Positions 43,401-57,601 of a stretch of 64,000 bases of DNA are shown piece by piece. The position numbers and the translations under genes are program-made. The stretch is from NCBI GenBank assembly GCA_949361645.1, contig OX442433.1, forward strand, positions 1,458,973-1,522,972, read 5' to 3'. The stretch comes from Spongilla lacustris. Taxonomy: Eukaryota; Porifera; Demospongiae; Spongillida; Spongillidae. Position 1 is the first letter of the stretch. Every line of letters begins with the position of its first letter. Below the pieces are notes generated by a model. It ran no database searches and was not told the origin of the DNA. It saw nothing but the letters and a program-made list of their open reading frames with translations.

Positions 43401-46400
43401 GTTAGGCTTAGGAGCTCTGTAATTGGAACTGCATGGTACTTGTCCTGAAACTCAGGTTCTGGGTACCATCCTGTCTGGACATAGAACATATCTCTATGTT
43501 TTACCATATCAGGGGCATTGGCAGAGACAATCAGTACTAGCTGCATTGTTTGTTCAACAATTGCTGCAGTGTCAATCACTGCAGCTGTGTTTGTAGAGGG
43601 TTGGGCAGTGTCTTCAACACCAAAGCAAGTCACAAAGGCCCTCTCGTTGACAATGTTTGTACTTTGCATGGGTGCACAAGTTCAGTACCATGCTTTTCTT
43701 TTGCATGTACTTCAACATGCCTGTGAAATATTTTTTTAAATGTACATGTATATAATCATCATTGTAAATGCACAGTATTAATATTCTGATTATCAACCAA
43801 GATACACATGCAACAACGTTGCTGAATTTCTAGCTTGTTACACTGTATCCCCAACAAGTTCCAATTAAGTGTGGTCGGCTAAAGAAAATGCCATGTAATG
43901 ACGGTATTCCTAATTCATGACGTGCTTATAGTCATTTCACGTGACCACTATGCACCAATGGCGATCGGACGCGGAATGTCGGTTAACTGGGTTTAAGTAC
44001 CTTAAACTGTATACAATTCTCTAATCTACTATAATTCTCTACAATCATCCTCTACAATAATTCTCTACTATAATTCTCTACTATAATTCTCCCAAGACCC
44101 AGACCACTGTTCAGTAAGCTGTAGCGTGGTTGCTGTGGACTTATTCACATTTGGACCAGTGAATTTCTTGCATGACATATCTTCTTTTATATCCACGGAC
44201 AGCGTTATTCCTGTAATGCCATCAGCTACACTTGTCATCTCAATCCCTATTCCTCTGGGTTTCCTGGATATTTTAGCTACTTGTGGCATTCCTTAATTTC
44301 AACAAACGTCCAGAATTCTGAAGGTTTTATAGCCTTATGCATTGAGAGTGGAGGTACATTAGTCCGCTGCAAAATGGAACTAACAAGATGATTTGGGAAC
44401 ATTGATTCAAAGTATTCAAGAGGTAACTGCCTGAATGAAGGCCTGAAGTCTCCCTCTGTTGCAAAAAGATGAGCTTCATCGATAAATATTTTTCCAAGCA
44501 GATCTGAAGACTGCAACTGAAAAATAGCATCTGTAGTGACATTTTGCACAGCAGCTTCATGTGTGATAAATAACAGTGACACTTGGTGAGCAATCTCAGT
44601 TTGGTTGGTACACAAAATTCCATGCATTGTTGCCCTGCGCATCAAATCTTGCATCAGAGATAATGTAGGAACAATCACCACACTCGTGCGTTGCCCCTTA
44701 TATAGGAATGCGTATAGGAAAAGAAAAAAAAAGAAGACTTCTGCCACATCCTGTGGGCAAAATAGCTACAATACATGTATCATTGCTAGTGTTAAGAACA
44801 TTATCCACAGCGGCATGTTGTTCATTAGAGTGGAATGCTGCATTTTCATCACTGTAAAAACGCTTGAGCAGTCGCAGTGACTGTTCTGACTGAACGTTAG
44901 GGGTAAATGTGTGGCTAAAAGCATCAATGCTTGGCACAACTTTTGCCCTCTTTGATTGAAGTTCACTGGTATCTGATTCACCCACTGAGGAGATATTGTC
45001 AGCCACTTCAACTCTTAGTAGGTTTCAGTTGAGAAAAATGTGCCAGAGGCTGGGGCAACCATCTTCAACAAGGAACCAAGTAAGAATGCTTATACATCTT
45101 CTCCTTGCAGAGAAGGACACCTCAGATGATAGTTGTGCCTTAAGAGCTTTGTTCATAAGGTTTTCATGCCATTCAAGAACAAACGGTCCTCTGTTACCAC
45201 CCGATGATGTAAGTCGTCTCTGTGCTAAACTTCAGTATCTGATGAAGCTTTCTGTCCTGGAACTGGTTTCTGTTGAAAGCACTGAAGATGCAAGGGTTGA
45301 GAAAATGAGAAGCTGGCTTCCACTTGTGGAAGTTAACAACTCCAACATTTTCTCTCGTAAGCAGACTGCATGGACTTGCCAAATACTCAGTTGGAACTCA
45401 ATCTCGACTTCCTTATATTGTTTCAACGAGTAAGGGTGGGATGTTGATTGTCTGCAGGGCTGCATACATACATGTATGACATCGCTTTGGCATATTGCCT
45501 AGCTCTGGAACGGTGCAAATCAATCTTGAAGGAACTTCTCCTAGGGCTCAATGGAATGACCAGTACAGATGACGTTGTGGACAACTTTGGGAACAAGTCC
45601 AATGGCTATCAAATTATGTCCAATCAAGACCCAGGCAAAGATGAAGCCTTACGTTCACGTTTATTGAGCCACATCTTCACAATACCTGACCTGAAGACAT
45701 GGTTTATATATGCCATTCGTGGAGGCAGGGCAACTTACAATGTGGATGCAGCACGTAACTATGTTGCATGTACGATGAATATGTGGCTAATATAGTTGTA
45801 GTGATCCACATTGGTTCTGGCATGCCGGCACGGGCTAGTGAACTGGAAACGTATCGCATGCAAAACAGTCTAAATTGTGCAAGAAGCATCTATTTTTTGG
45901 GCAAAAACATCTTTTTCCATCCCCAATATAGCAAGACCAGGTAATGTGTAGGTTCCTAGATGAAGAGGCATCCCTCCTTTTATTTACAGACCTATTCATT
46001 GTACGGCCATTTGTCACATCCTTGACACACTTCTTGGAGATCAACCCACACTATAACGAGTTTCTATTTGTCCGTCAAGGCATCTCCTTGAATCAGGATG
46101 ACCTCACCAACGTTTTTTCAACAAAGTTCTCAGACTACACTGGTGTTAATATATCTTTCCAAGATTTCAGGCACATAGCAAAGTACTATGCACTAAAGAT
46201 TGGCTTGAATCTGCTGTCGATGGAAAATGACTCCGACGACGACAACTGCCAACAGGAGGACTTGTCCAGAGGTAGTCATCTTGCTGTGCACTACCCATGT
46301 GGTCATAGTGCTGCAACAGCAGATACATGGTACAGGAGGCACTCAGATGAACTTGCATCAACTTGAGAATACACATGTGTTGCCACTGACATTGAGAAAG

Positions 46401-49400
46401 TTGTTGAGTTAGCTCAGCACTTAGCTTCCATACAAACGTAACAAGACGTGTGGAAGCCATTGCATAACTTTTCACAGGTTCGTCACTTTGAGGACAACAA
46501 AACGGTTTCTCCTTGCCATTACCTCGACGATTCACAGCAAATCTCAGTGCAATGGGGTGAGAATTCACACCTCTTATGCACTCTTCAAATATGCTTCTCA
46601 CACTTTCTTTCTGCTTGTGGAACTCGTCACATATGGCTGTGTTGTTAGGCTTAGGAGCTCTGTAATTGGAACTGCATGGTACTTGTCCTGAAACTCAGGT
46701 TCTGGGTACCATCCTGTCTGGACATAGAACATATCTCTATGTTTTACCATATCAGGGGCATTGGCAGAGACAATCAGTACTAGCTGCATTGTTTGTTCAA
46801 CAATTGCTGCAGTGTCAATCACTGCAGCTGTGTTTGTAGAGGGTTGGGCAGTGTCTTCAACACCAAAGCAAGTCACAAAGGCCCTCTCGTTGACAATGTT
46901 TGTACTTTGCATGGGTGCACAAGTTCAGTACCATGCTTTTCTTTTGCATGTACTTCAACATGCCTGTGAAATATTTTTTTAAATGTACATGTATATAATC
47001 ATCATTGTAAATGCACAGTATTAATATTCTGATTATCAACCAAGATACACATGCAACAACGTTGCTGAATTTCTAGCTTGTTACACTGTATCCCCAACAA
47101 GTTCCAATTAAGTGTGGTCGGCTAAAGAAAATGCCATGTAATGACGGTATTCCTAATTCATGACGTGCTTATAGTCATTTCACGTGACCACTATGCACCA
47201 ATGGCGATCGGACGCGGAATGTCGGTTAACTGGGTTTAAGTACCTTAAACTGTATACAATTCTCTAATCTACTATAATTCTCTACAATCATCCTCTACAA
47301 TAATTCTCTACTATAATTCTCTACTATAATTCTCCCAAGACCCAGACCACTGTTCAGTAAGCTGTAGCGTGGTTGCTGTGGACTTATTCACATTTGGACC
47401 AGTGAATTTCTTGCATGACATATCTTCTTTTATATCCACGGACAGCGTTATTCCTGTAATGCCATCAGCTACACTTGTCATCTCAATCCCTATTCCTCTG
47501 GGTTTCCTGGATATTTTAGCTACTTGTGGCATTCCTTAATAGCAACAAACGTCCAGAATTCTGAAGGTTTTATAGCCTTATGCATTGAGAGTGGAGGTAC
47601 ATTAGTCCGCTGCAAAATGGAACTAACAAGATGATTTGGGAACATTGATTCAAAGTATTCAAGAGGTAACTGCCTGAATGAAGGCCTGAAGTCTCCCTCT
47701 GTTGCAAAAAGATGTGCTTCATCGATAAATATTTTTCCAAGCAGATCTGAAGACTGCAACTGAAAAATAGCATCTGTAGTGACATTTTGCACAGCAGCTT
47801 CATGTGTGATAAATAACAGTGACACTGGTGAGCAATCTCAGTTTGGTTGGTACACGAAATTCCATGCATTGTTGCCCTGCGCATCAAATCTTGCATCAGA
47901 GATAATGTAGGAACAATCACCACACTCGTGCGTTGCCCCTTATATAGGAATGCGTATAGGAAAAAAAAAAAAAAAGAAGACTTCTGCCACATCCTGTGGG
48001 CAAAATAGCTACAATACATGTATCATTGCTAGTGTTAAGAACATTATCCACAGCGGCATGTTGTTCATTAGAGTGGAATGCTGCATTTTCATCACTGTAA
48101 AAACGCTTGAGCAGTCGCAGTGACTGTTCTGACTGAACGTTAGGGGTAAATGTGTGGCTAAAAGCATCAATGCTTGGCACAACTTTTGCCCTCTTTGATT
48201 GAAGTTCACTGGTATCTGATTCACCCACTGAGGAGATATTGTCAGCCACTTCAACTCTTAGTAGGTTTCAGTTGGAAAAAATGTGCCAGAGGCTGGGGCA
48301 ACCATCTTCAACAAGGAACCAAGTAAGAATGCTTATGCATCTTCTCCTTGCAGAGAAGGACACCTCAGATGATAGTTGTGCCTTAAGAGGACACCTCAGA
48401 TGATAGTTGTGCCTTAAGAGCTTTGTTCATAAGGTTTTCATGCCATTCAAGAACAAACGGTCCTCTGTTACCACCCGATGATGTAAGTCGTCTCTGTGCT
48501 AAACTTCAGTATCTGATGAAGCTTTCTGTCCTGGAACTGGTTTCTGTTGAAAGCACTGAAGATGCAAGGGTTGAGAAAATGAGAAGCTGGCTTCCACTTG
48601 TGGAAGTTAACAACTCCAACATTTTCTCTCGTAAGCAGACTGCATGGACTTGCCAAATACTCAGTTGGAACTCAATCTCGACTTCCTTATATTGTTTCAA
48701 CGAGTAAGGGTGGGATGTTGATTGTCTGCAGGGCTGCATACATACATGTATGACATCGCTTTGGCATATTGCCTAGCTCTGGAACGGTGCAAATCAATCT
48801 TGAAGGAACTTCTCCTAGGGCTCAATGGAATGACCAGTACAGATGACGTTGTGGACAACTTTGGGAACAAGTCCAATGGCTATCAAATTATGTCCAATCA
48901 AGACCCAGGCAAAGATGAAGCCTTACGTTCACGTTTATTGAGCCACATCTTCACAATACCTGACCTGAAGACATGGTTTATATATGCCATTCGTGGAGGC
49001 AGGGCAACTTACAATGTGGATGCAGCACGTAACTATGTTGCATGTACGATGAATATGTGGCTAATATAGTTGTAGTGATCCACATTGGTTCTGGCATGCC
49101 GGCACGGGCTAGTGAACTGGAAACGTATCGCATGCAAAACAGTCTAAATTGTGCAAGAAGCATCTATTTTTTGGGCAAAAACATCTTTTTCCATCCCCAA
49201 TATAGCAAGACCAGGTAATGTGTAGGTTCCTAGATGAAGAGGCATCCCTCCTTTTATTTACAGACCTATTCATTGTACGGCCATTTGTCACATCCTTGAC
49301 ACACTTCTTGGAGATCAACAATGGCAACCCACACTATAATGAGTTTCTATTTGTCCGTCAAGGCATCTCCTTGACACAGGATGACCTCACCAACATTTTT

Positions 49401-52400
49401 TCAACAAAGTTCTCAGACTACACTGGTGTTAATATATCTTTCCAAGATTTCAGGCACATAGCAAAGTACTATGCACTAAAGATTGGCTTGAATCTGCTGT
49501 CGATGGAAAACGACTCCGACGACGACAACTGCCAACAGGAGGACTTGTCCAGAGGTAGTCATCTTGCTGTGCACTACCCGTGTTGTCATAGTGCTGCAAC
49601 AGCAGATACATGGTACAGGAGGCACTCAGATGAACTTGCATCAACTTGAGAGTACACATGTGTTGCCACTGACATTGAGAAAGTTGTTGAGTTAGCTCAG
49701 CACTTAGCTTCCATACAAACGTAACAAGACGTGTGGAAGCCATTGCATAACTTTTCACAGGTTCGTCACTTTGAGGACAACAAAACGGTTTCTCCTTGCC
49801 ATTACCTCGACGATTCACAGCAAATCTCAGTGCAATGGGGTGAGAATTCACACCTCTTAAGCACTCTTTAAATATGCTTCTCACACTTTCTTTCTGCTTG
49901 TGGAACTCGTCACATATGGCTGTGTTGGTAGGCTTAGGAGCTCTGGAATTGGAACTGCATGGTACTTGTCCTGAAACTCAGGTTCTGGGTACCATCCTGT
50001 CTGGACATAGAACATATCTCTATGTTTTACCATATCAGGGGCATTGGCAGAGACAATCAGTACTAGCTGCATTGTTTGTTCAACAATTGCTGCAGTGTCA
50101 ATCACTGCAGCTGTGTTTGTAGAGGGTTGGGCAGTGTCTTCAACACCAAAGCAAGTCACAAAGGCCCTCTCGTTGACAACGTTTGTACTTTGCATGGGTG
50201 CACAAGTTCAGTACCATGCTTTTCTTTTGCATGTACTTCAACATGCCTGTGAAATATTTTTTTAAATGTACATGTATATAATTATCATTGTAAATGCACA
50301 GTATTAATATTCTGATTATCAACCAAGATACACATGCAACAACGTTGCTGAATTTCTAGTTTATTACACTGTATCCCCAACAAGTTCCAATTAAGTGTGG
50401 TCGGCTAAAGAAAATGCCATGTAATGACGGTATTCCTAATTCATGACGTGCTTATAGCAATTGCGCACTGTTCTGTGGTAGATTATTGAGAAGCTCCAGT
50501 TGATGTCCTTAGCCAAAAAGGTCATTGCATTGTCTACATGTGCAACAGCGTCTTCGTGGTGCACGATTTCTAGTTTGTTTTAAAACGTTGATAGGTATTG
50601 AGGTCCCTTAGCTATTGGTTTATTCTGTTTGTTAATTTTTATGCCATCCATTACGAAGATACAATTGAACAAACAGCGTGCACGTTGTCCCGCTCGATTC
50701 ACGCCAATGATTTGGGCAAATAGCGTCCCACTCAATGTATTGGGAGGCGGTAATTATATCATTGGTGCAAATCAAGCGGGGTAAACATGCACTTCGTTTG
50801 TTCAACTGTATCTCCATAGCATTAACGAACAGAACAAACCAATAGCTAAGGGACCTCTACCTACAAACCAAATTTAAAGCGATTTGGTTACTCCTGCTGA
50901 AAGTGATGGTGGGTTTGAACCCAGTGAGGTATCAGACGCTGCAATACTGGCACGGAGTTAGTGCAAGACTCCAAAATGTATTTTACCACAGAGAAATGGT
51001 TTAGTATGAAGTGTGAAAATAGGTCATTGATAGCTATAATCGTTCAGAAGTTATAGCGATTCAGGCGTATGGCATTTTTATAACATTAAAAAATTATAAC
51101 AGTCACGTGAACTGTCCCAAATTTTAAATAAAGAAATGAATACATGTGGTCCACAAAAGAATACAGGTGGTCCACAAAAGAACACAACATTTTGGAATGA
51201 TTTTTATTACCAGTACCAGTGTTACAATTATAGTTACAAGAAACCACAAACTACATGTACATGTACCTACGACCTACCCTCTCCTGTCATACACTCCTTC
51301 TCAGTTCCACGACTCTGAGGTGCCCATGTAGCGATTTCAGACCCACATGGTTTGCAGACAAAATGTCCATGTACTGTAGTCCTTGGTGGCTAAGTCCGCT
51401 GGTAAATTGCTCGTCCACGGAGCTAATATTCGGCGAAAAGTCACCTTTCATATTCCCTTTAGAGCTCACCTCTTCCTTCTTGTCACGGAGCACCCCCAAA
51501 GCATAAAGGTACTTCAAATAAGAGCACACCACGAGGAGGACTTGGTGAGCCAAAGGTGGCCAGCCTACACATGTACCTATTACACCACGAGAAGAGTAAG
51601 AAGTGAAGTAGAAACTCAGAGGCATATAACCACGTGCCAAATTCAGTGTAACATTAAATATAATTCCTGGATGGAATCAGCAATGAAACTGAATTTATGT
51701 GCGTACAATAAGCTAAGTTAGGGAACATGGATCACGTTATTAGATTAATAGATCTAGTAATTAAATATATAAATATATAACTTTTACTTAACAAATAGAT
51801 AACTGAGAGATTTATAAGCTGCAGAATGACCTGTACGGAAGTTTTAAACCTAATTGGTGTTTAATATTTGAAACAACAAATACAACTTGAGGTTCTTAAT
51901 TATATAATAATGGGCTAATTAGACATGTTTATTATTTTTAAATAGTTATTAAAATCAGTTATCGACTGAACTTTAAAGCAAATCGTTACTTTAAATGTTA
52001 ATGACCCATTATTTTTGAAGTTGGTAACTTGAAATCAATGATGCTCCATTGAATATCTTGAGCTACATCCATCTTGAGTAACATTTGATAATAGTGGGCT
52101 TTGAATATGTTGATTTTTGAGGGTTTTGATAAATTACTTTAACTTAAATTTGTATTGGATTTTGCGTTTAAAGCATTGCATTCTTTTGTGGACACGTTCG
52201 TGTACACTTACAGAAATGGGACCACAAATATTCCTATAGTTTATTAACTGTAAATTCAAGTTTAGTAGCTTTATTAAAGATGGTGATATTTCTTAATTAG
52301 ACTTACAATTTTTGTTACATAAGGTAAACAATATAAAAACACAAGACAATAAACTAGCAACAAAATACCTCCTTTCCACCCACCCCAACCAAGCCATTTG

Positions 52401-53721
52401 GAGGGCCCTTAAGACCCCACAACAGAAGCCTCTAGATGGCCACAGATGTGTCCTGTGGCAGATAAAAGTGGGAGTTCAAATCTCCAGTGGCCAGGAACAG
52501 GTGTTGCTCTCAAGGAGGAAACCCTGAGCATGTGGGCTCAAAACACCAGTTGGCTCAAAACACCAGTTGGCTCAAAACACCAGTGGGCTCAAAGGCCAGG
52601 GGAAGGAAAGACTAGGATTTGTTTTTACAAATCTCACTGTGTACATCAACATTTCCTTCTCTTCATCTAATTAGACTATCTCATTGGGCTATTGACTTGA
52701 AGCTGGTTGATTTTCATTTTTAAAAATAAATACAATATCGAATATGAAGGGTGCAAACAATGTTATATTTTGTTCACTTGCATTAGAGCGCATTAATAAA
52801 TTGGTATTGTGAAGAGTGACTTTTATGCTGAAGGTTCAGGAATAAATGGCATTAAGAGCTATTACATACCACTGTGATGCTAAAAAGCTTGCAGTTTTGT
52901 ATTCTTACCAGCAGTTGTTATGCACATGGGTGTAGGTGTAGGTGTAGGTGTAGGTGTAGGTTTAGGTGTAGGTTTAGGTGCAGGTGTAAGTGTAGGTGCA
53001 GGTGTAGGTGTAGGTTTAGGTGCAGGTGTAGGTGCAGGTGTAGGTTTAGGTGCAGGTGTAGGTTTAGGTGCAGGTTTAGGTGTAGGTGCAGGTGTAGGTG
53101 CAGGTGTAGGTGCAGGTGTAGGTGCAGGTGCAGGTGTAGGTTTAGGTTTAGGTGTAGGTGCAGGTGTAGGTTTACTGCGCACATACCTTTGGAAGCACAA
53201 GATACACAAACTGTATGTGGAGCGCCCAGCTCACGAAGTAGTCTCATTTCTATTCATTATGCTGTTTGTTTACACTAAGCAGTAGACTGCTTTTAAGACA
53301 CCCCATGTGTCAATGAGTAGTGCACATTCTACAGCGGTTTGTTTTTAATCTCCATACCACCCCTTCTCTTCCTCTCCTCCTCCTCCTCCTCTCCTCCTCC
53401 TCCTCCTCTCCTCCTCTCCTCCTTCTCCCCTCCTCCTCCTCCTCTTCCTCCCTCCTCACTTGTTCCCTATACCCCTCTACATTTTCCTATTTTAGGGCAT
53501 CCACACAAGGCTTTCCCACTGCCCATAGAAATGGACTCCATGTGTCCACCATTCCTTCCCATTCCTGAACCCCTCCCACCGTCTCTGTACAGAGACCCTA
53601 ACATGTTGTACCATGGCAGTGCTCCCAGGACCAAGTGGGTAAGTGGTGCACTCCATTTGGGATGAGGGAGGCTGAGAGAGCTGCACTGTCTACTTATGGA
53701 GTATTTATTGTATCCTTATTT

Positions 53722-53806
<85 letters not shown>

Positions 53807-55050
53807 GGGCACCTTCCAAGAGGGTGGGAAACTGAAGACCTCAGATGTGGAGGAGGAGTCAGAAGGGTGGCATCGACTGAGGACTGTCACGAGGAGACGG
53901 GATATCGATGATGACTCCACCCATGTGGACCTGAATGATAGAGCAAAGGTACCCCACACACATTACACATACATACACATACATACATGCACATACATAC
54001 ACATACATACATGCACATACACACACATACATACATGCACATACATACATGCACATACACACACATACATACATGCACATACACACACATACATACATGC
54101 ACATACACACACGTGCATACATGCACACACACATACATACATGCACACATACACACACATACATACATGCACACACACATACACACACATGCATACACAC
54201 ATGCACACACACATACATACATGCACACACATACATACATGCACACACACATACACACACATACATACATGCACACACACATACACACACATACACACAT
54301 ACATACACAGAGCGGAATATAACTCCCTTAAAGTGATCTGAAAAAATGTCAGACCAAGAGGCATTTTGGTCGGACATGATCTGACATCATTAATTATTCA
54401 TGACTAAGCATTGCAGGTATAAACTAATTACATGTGTTATGAAATACATACAGATTGCACAGTAGCAAGCAAAGGCATGGTTTGTACATTAGAGTTAGGA
54501 TCTGAATCAGGTAGAACTAGGTGTGATGGGGATGGAGGACTGGCTATATGCAACTGACTAGTACAACAAACACTTGGCACACGAATACACATCTCTACAT
54601 CAGTAGCGCAAGTGTTCAATTAGACACAATAGTATATGGAGCTCGCCCGCACGGATACAGTCTTAATTAATCAATATTCAATTAACACGTAGGAACTGAA
54701 CAAACTTTTCCCGCATAATCACAATCACGATCAAGGTTGGTTATTGCAGCCAATCAACACAGTAATTAGTGGGCGTAGTTGCTAGTTGTAATGATCGGCC
54801 GAAATGACCGACCGTAATAACAAACGATCGGCCGTGGCATGAAATTGAACGGCAAAATGTCCGATGGCCGACCGTTATATTCCGCTCTGCATACATGCAC
54901 ACACACATACACACATACATGCACACACACATGCACACACATACACACACATACATGCACACACATACACACATACATGCACACACATACACACACATAC
55001 ACACCTACACACATGCACACACATACACACACATACACACCTACACACAT

Positions 55051-55100
<50 letters not shown>

Positions 55101-57508
55101 ACACACGCACATACATACACACACATATATGCGGGGACCTTATTGATAGGCCTAAGGTACACACTTGTTGCTTCAGGCAGAACATTTGATTACTTATTAT
55201 GTGGGCTACTAATTAGAACCCAATACATACATGTACATGTAGTAAAATCTATTAATGATTGAAACAACAAGGGTTATGTTTGTGTGCTATGGTTTTTATA
55301 TTAGATCCAATTGCCACCATTGACTAGTACCCAGGCCTTTCATTTGGTGTTATGAGGGGGTTAATGAGTATCATAATTAGGTTACATCATCACTGATGTG
55401 CAATTGCTAATTCCAATCCAGAGTTATGACTCTGCTTGTAATAGCTGTTGGACATTTCATTAGTGAGCACACTATATATGGAGGGTGGTTGGTGGGATGG
55501 TAGGACCTAGCACACTATATAAGGAGGGTGGTTGGTGGGATGGTAGGACCTAGCACACTATATAAGGAGGGTGGTTGGTGGGATGGTAGGACCTAGCACA
55601 CTATATAAGGAGGGTGGTTGGTGGGATGGTAGGACCTAGCACACTATATAAGGAAGGGCGGTTGGTGGGATGGTAGGATCTGTTAGTTCCAATTTGATTT
55701 AGTGTTAGTTCCCACAGGCATGCCGCCTGCTATGAATCTTGCCTTACAAGTCCAGTCACACCTTTGTGTTGAATGCAGTTGCCCCCATTTGTCTAATCAT
55801 ACATGATTCTATCTTGTATTACATAAATATTGTATTACATAAATCTCATTAAGCATCAGGTGACAAAGGTGCATTGTTAGGGTGAAAGTAGGGTGAAAGG
55901 TTATCTTTTGCACTGCATAGTTTCTGAGTTTGACAAATATTTGTGTACTCAGTGGTATGTGTAGATACATAAGGATTACCTGCTTCCATCTGGTATGCTG
56001 GTGCATGGTGTGTACATGGTGTATGTGGGAAAATATTGAGATTGTTTCTATCTCAAAATGAATGTTTGCAAATGAGACATATTGATGCTTGTGATGCTAT
56101 GGTAGACCCCACCACCCACCTACCTACCCACCCCACTGTATACATACCCCCCCCTACGGTGGCCCGGTAGGTCGCGCACTAAGACAGTTGCGCCACGCAC
56201 TACTTGAAGTTTGCACCGCGCACTAGTTGAGGTTTGCACCGTGCACAGCGCACTAGTTAAGATTTGCACCGCGCACTAGTTGAGATTTGCACCGCGCACT
56301 AGTTGAGGTTTGCACCGCGCACTAGTCCGGGTTTGCACCACGCACTAATTGAGGCTTGCACCCAGCACTAGTTGAGGTTAGCACAGCGCACTAGTCGAGA
56401 TTTGCACTGCGCACTGACTATGGGATGGCGAATGGTTTGGTTACGTCACTAACTATTAAAGCGGCTATTAACAAACAGTTCGAAGTTCTAATGTTCTAAT
56501 GCTGCACGGAAACGATCCGGAGGTCTTTCTTTGCCTCCAATATACTAGTTGGGCGTAGCCTGACCTTCGCGTTTTGGGAGAAGGTCGGGTATGTGTATCT
56601 GGTATGGGCTTGATTAGATACCCGACCTTCCGCCAAAACGCGAAGGTCAGGCTACGCCCAACTAGTATATTGGAGGCAAAGAAAGACCTCCGGATCGTTT
56701 CCGTGCAGCATTAGAACATTAGAACTTCGAACTGTTTGTTAATAGCCGCTTTAATAGTTAGTGACGTAACCAAACCATTCGCCATCCCATAGTCAGTGCG
56801 CAGTGCAAATCTCGACTAGTGCGCTGTGCTAACCTCAACTAGTGCTGGGTGCAAACCTCAATTAGTGTGTGGTGCAAACCCGGACTAGTGCGCGGTGCAA
56901 ACCTCAACTAGTGCGCGGTGCAAATCTCAACTAGTGCGCGGTGCAAATCTCAACTAGTGCGCTGTGCACGGTGCAAACCTCAACTAGTGCACGGTGCAAA
57001 CTTCAAGTAGTGCGTGGCGCAGCTGTCTTAGTGCGCGACCTACCGGGCCACCGTACCCCCCCCCCCCCCACCCACCCACCCACCTACATGTATCCACCTA
57101 CCCACCCCACTGTATACATACCACACATCAAACACTGCCCACACATGAGAAGGTTCTGGCAATTACTTTGTTTATATTCTATCTTGCAACTTAAAGTGGA
57201 GCCTTTATAAAGAGAGCCATTAAATATGCCTTCATTGGCAGAAAAATGGGCAGAAAAATGGGCAGCCTATTCTGTTATGTAGTAACTTGAGAAGGGAGAG
57301 TGGTGGGGGTGCAAATTTGTAATTAGCATGAGTGGGAGGTTAGGTTACTGCATGCATGTGGTTTGTTGAAGCTAGCAGAATTGGCAACAATTGGTGTATC
57401 TTGTTTCCATGGTGACCTTGGTTGTTCTTTCTTATGTGTGACAGGACAAGAAAGTACAGAAGGCTTCCGACAGGTCTGTAATGTTTGTGAAAGTGTTTGC
57501 ATACATAT

Positions 57509-57601
<93 letters not shown>

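Larger units (their letters stand above)
40691..43932. repeat. Tandem unit copy 1 (3242 bp) with helicase and recombinase remnants
   Basis: Begins CATTTCACGTGACCACTATG and ends GCTTATAGT at the join to copy 2. Contents left to right: microsatellite, piggyBac fragment (minus), helicase fragment (minus), tyrosine-recombinase-like protein (plus), and an unidentified minus-strand frame. The three copies differ by a handful of substitutions, A-run length and small indels, so amplification is recent. Confidence 0.93.
43933..47175. repeat. Tandem unit copy 2 (3243 bp)
   Basis: Almost identical to copy 1. One extra A in the A-run near 44725 splits the helicase frame. CTGCAG replaces CTGCCG near 45455. 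Joins copies 1 and 3 without spacer. Confidence 0.95.
47176..50457. repeat. Tandem unit copy 3 (3282 bp)
   Basis: Same content, with a longer A-run near 47960, a one-base loss near 47826, a 31-bp tandem duplication at about 48359-48420 and a 9-bp difference near 49318 (adds Asn-Gly-Asn). More substitutions than between copies 1 and 2. After 50457 the sequence becomes unique. Confidence 0.93.

Noticed and set aside
51287..51640. 117-codon minus frame
   Set aside because: No recognised domain; lies in the middle of a long AT-rich intron.
52921..53172. Interstitial telomere repeat
   Set aside because: Units are GGTGTA/GGTGCA/GGTTTA without TTAGGG; degenerate hexamer array only.
53847..55262. 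Cys-Val and His-Thr rich frames
   Set aside because: AC/ACAT microsatellite artefacts; only 53808-53948 is a supported exon.
56155..57055. CRISPR or tRNA-cluster interpretation of the GCGCACTAG repeats
   Set aside because: Repeats are directly adjoining inside a palindrome; no spacers, no cloverleaf.
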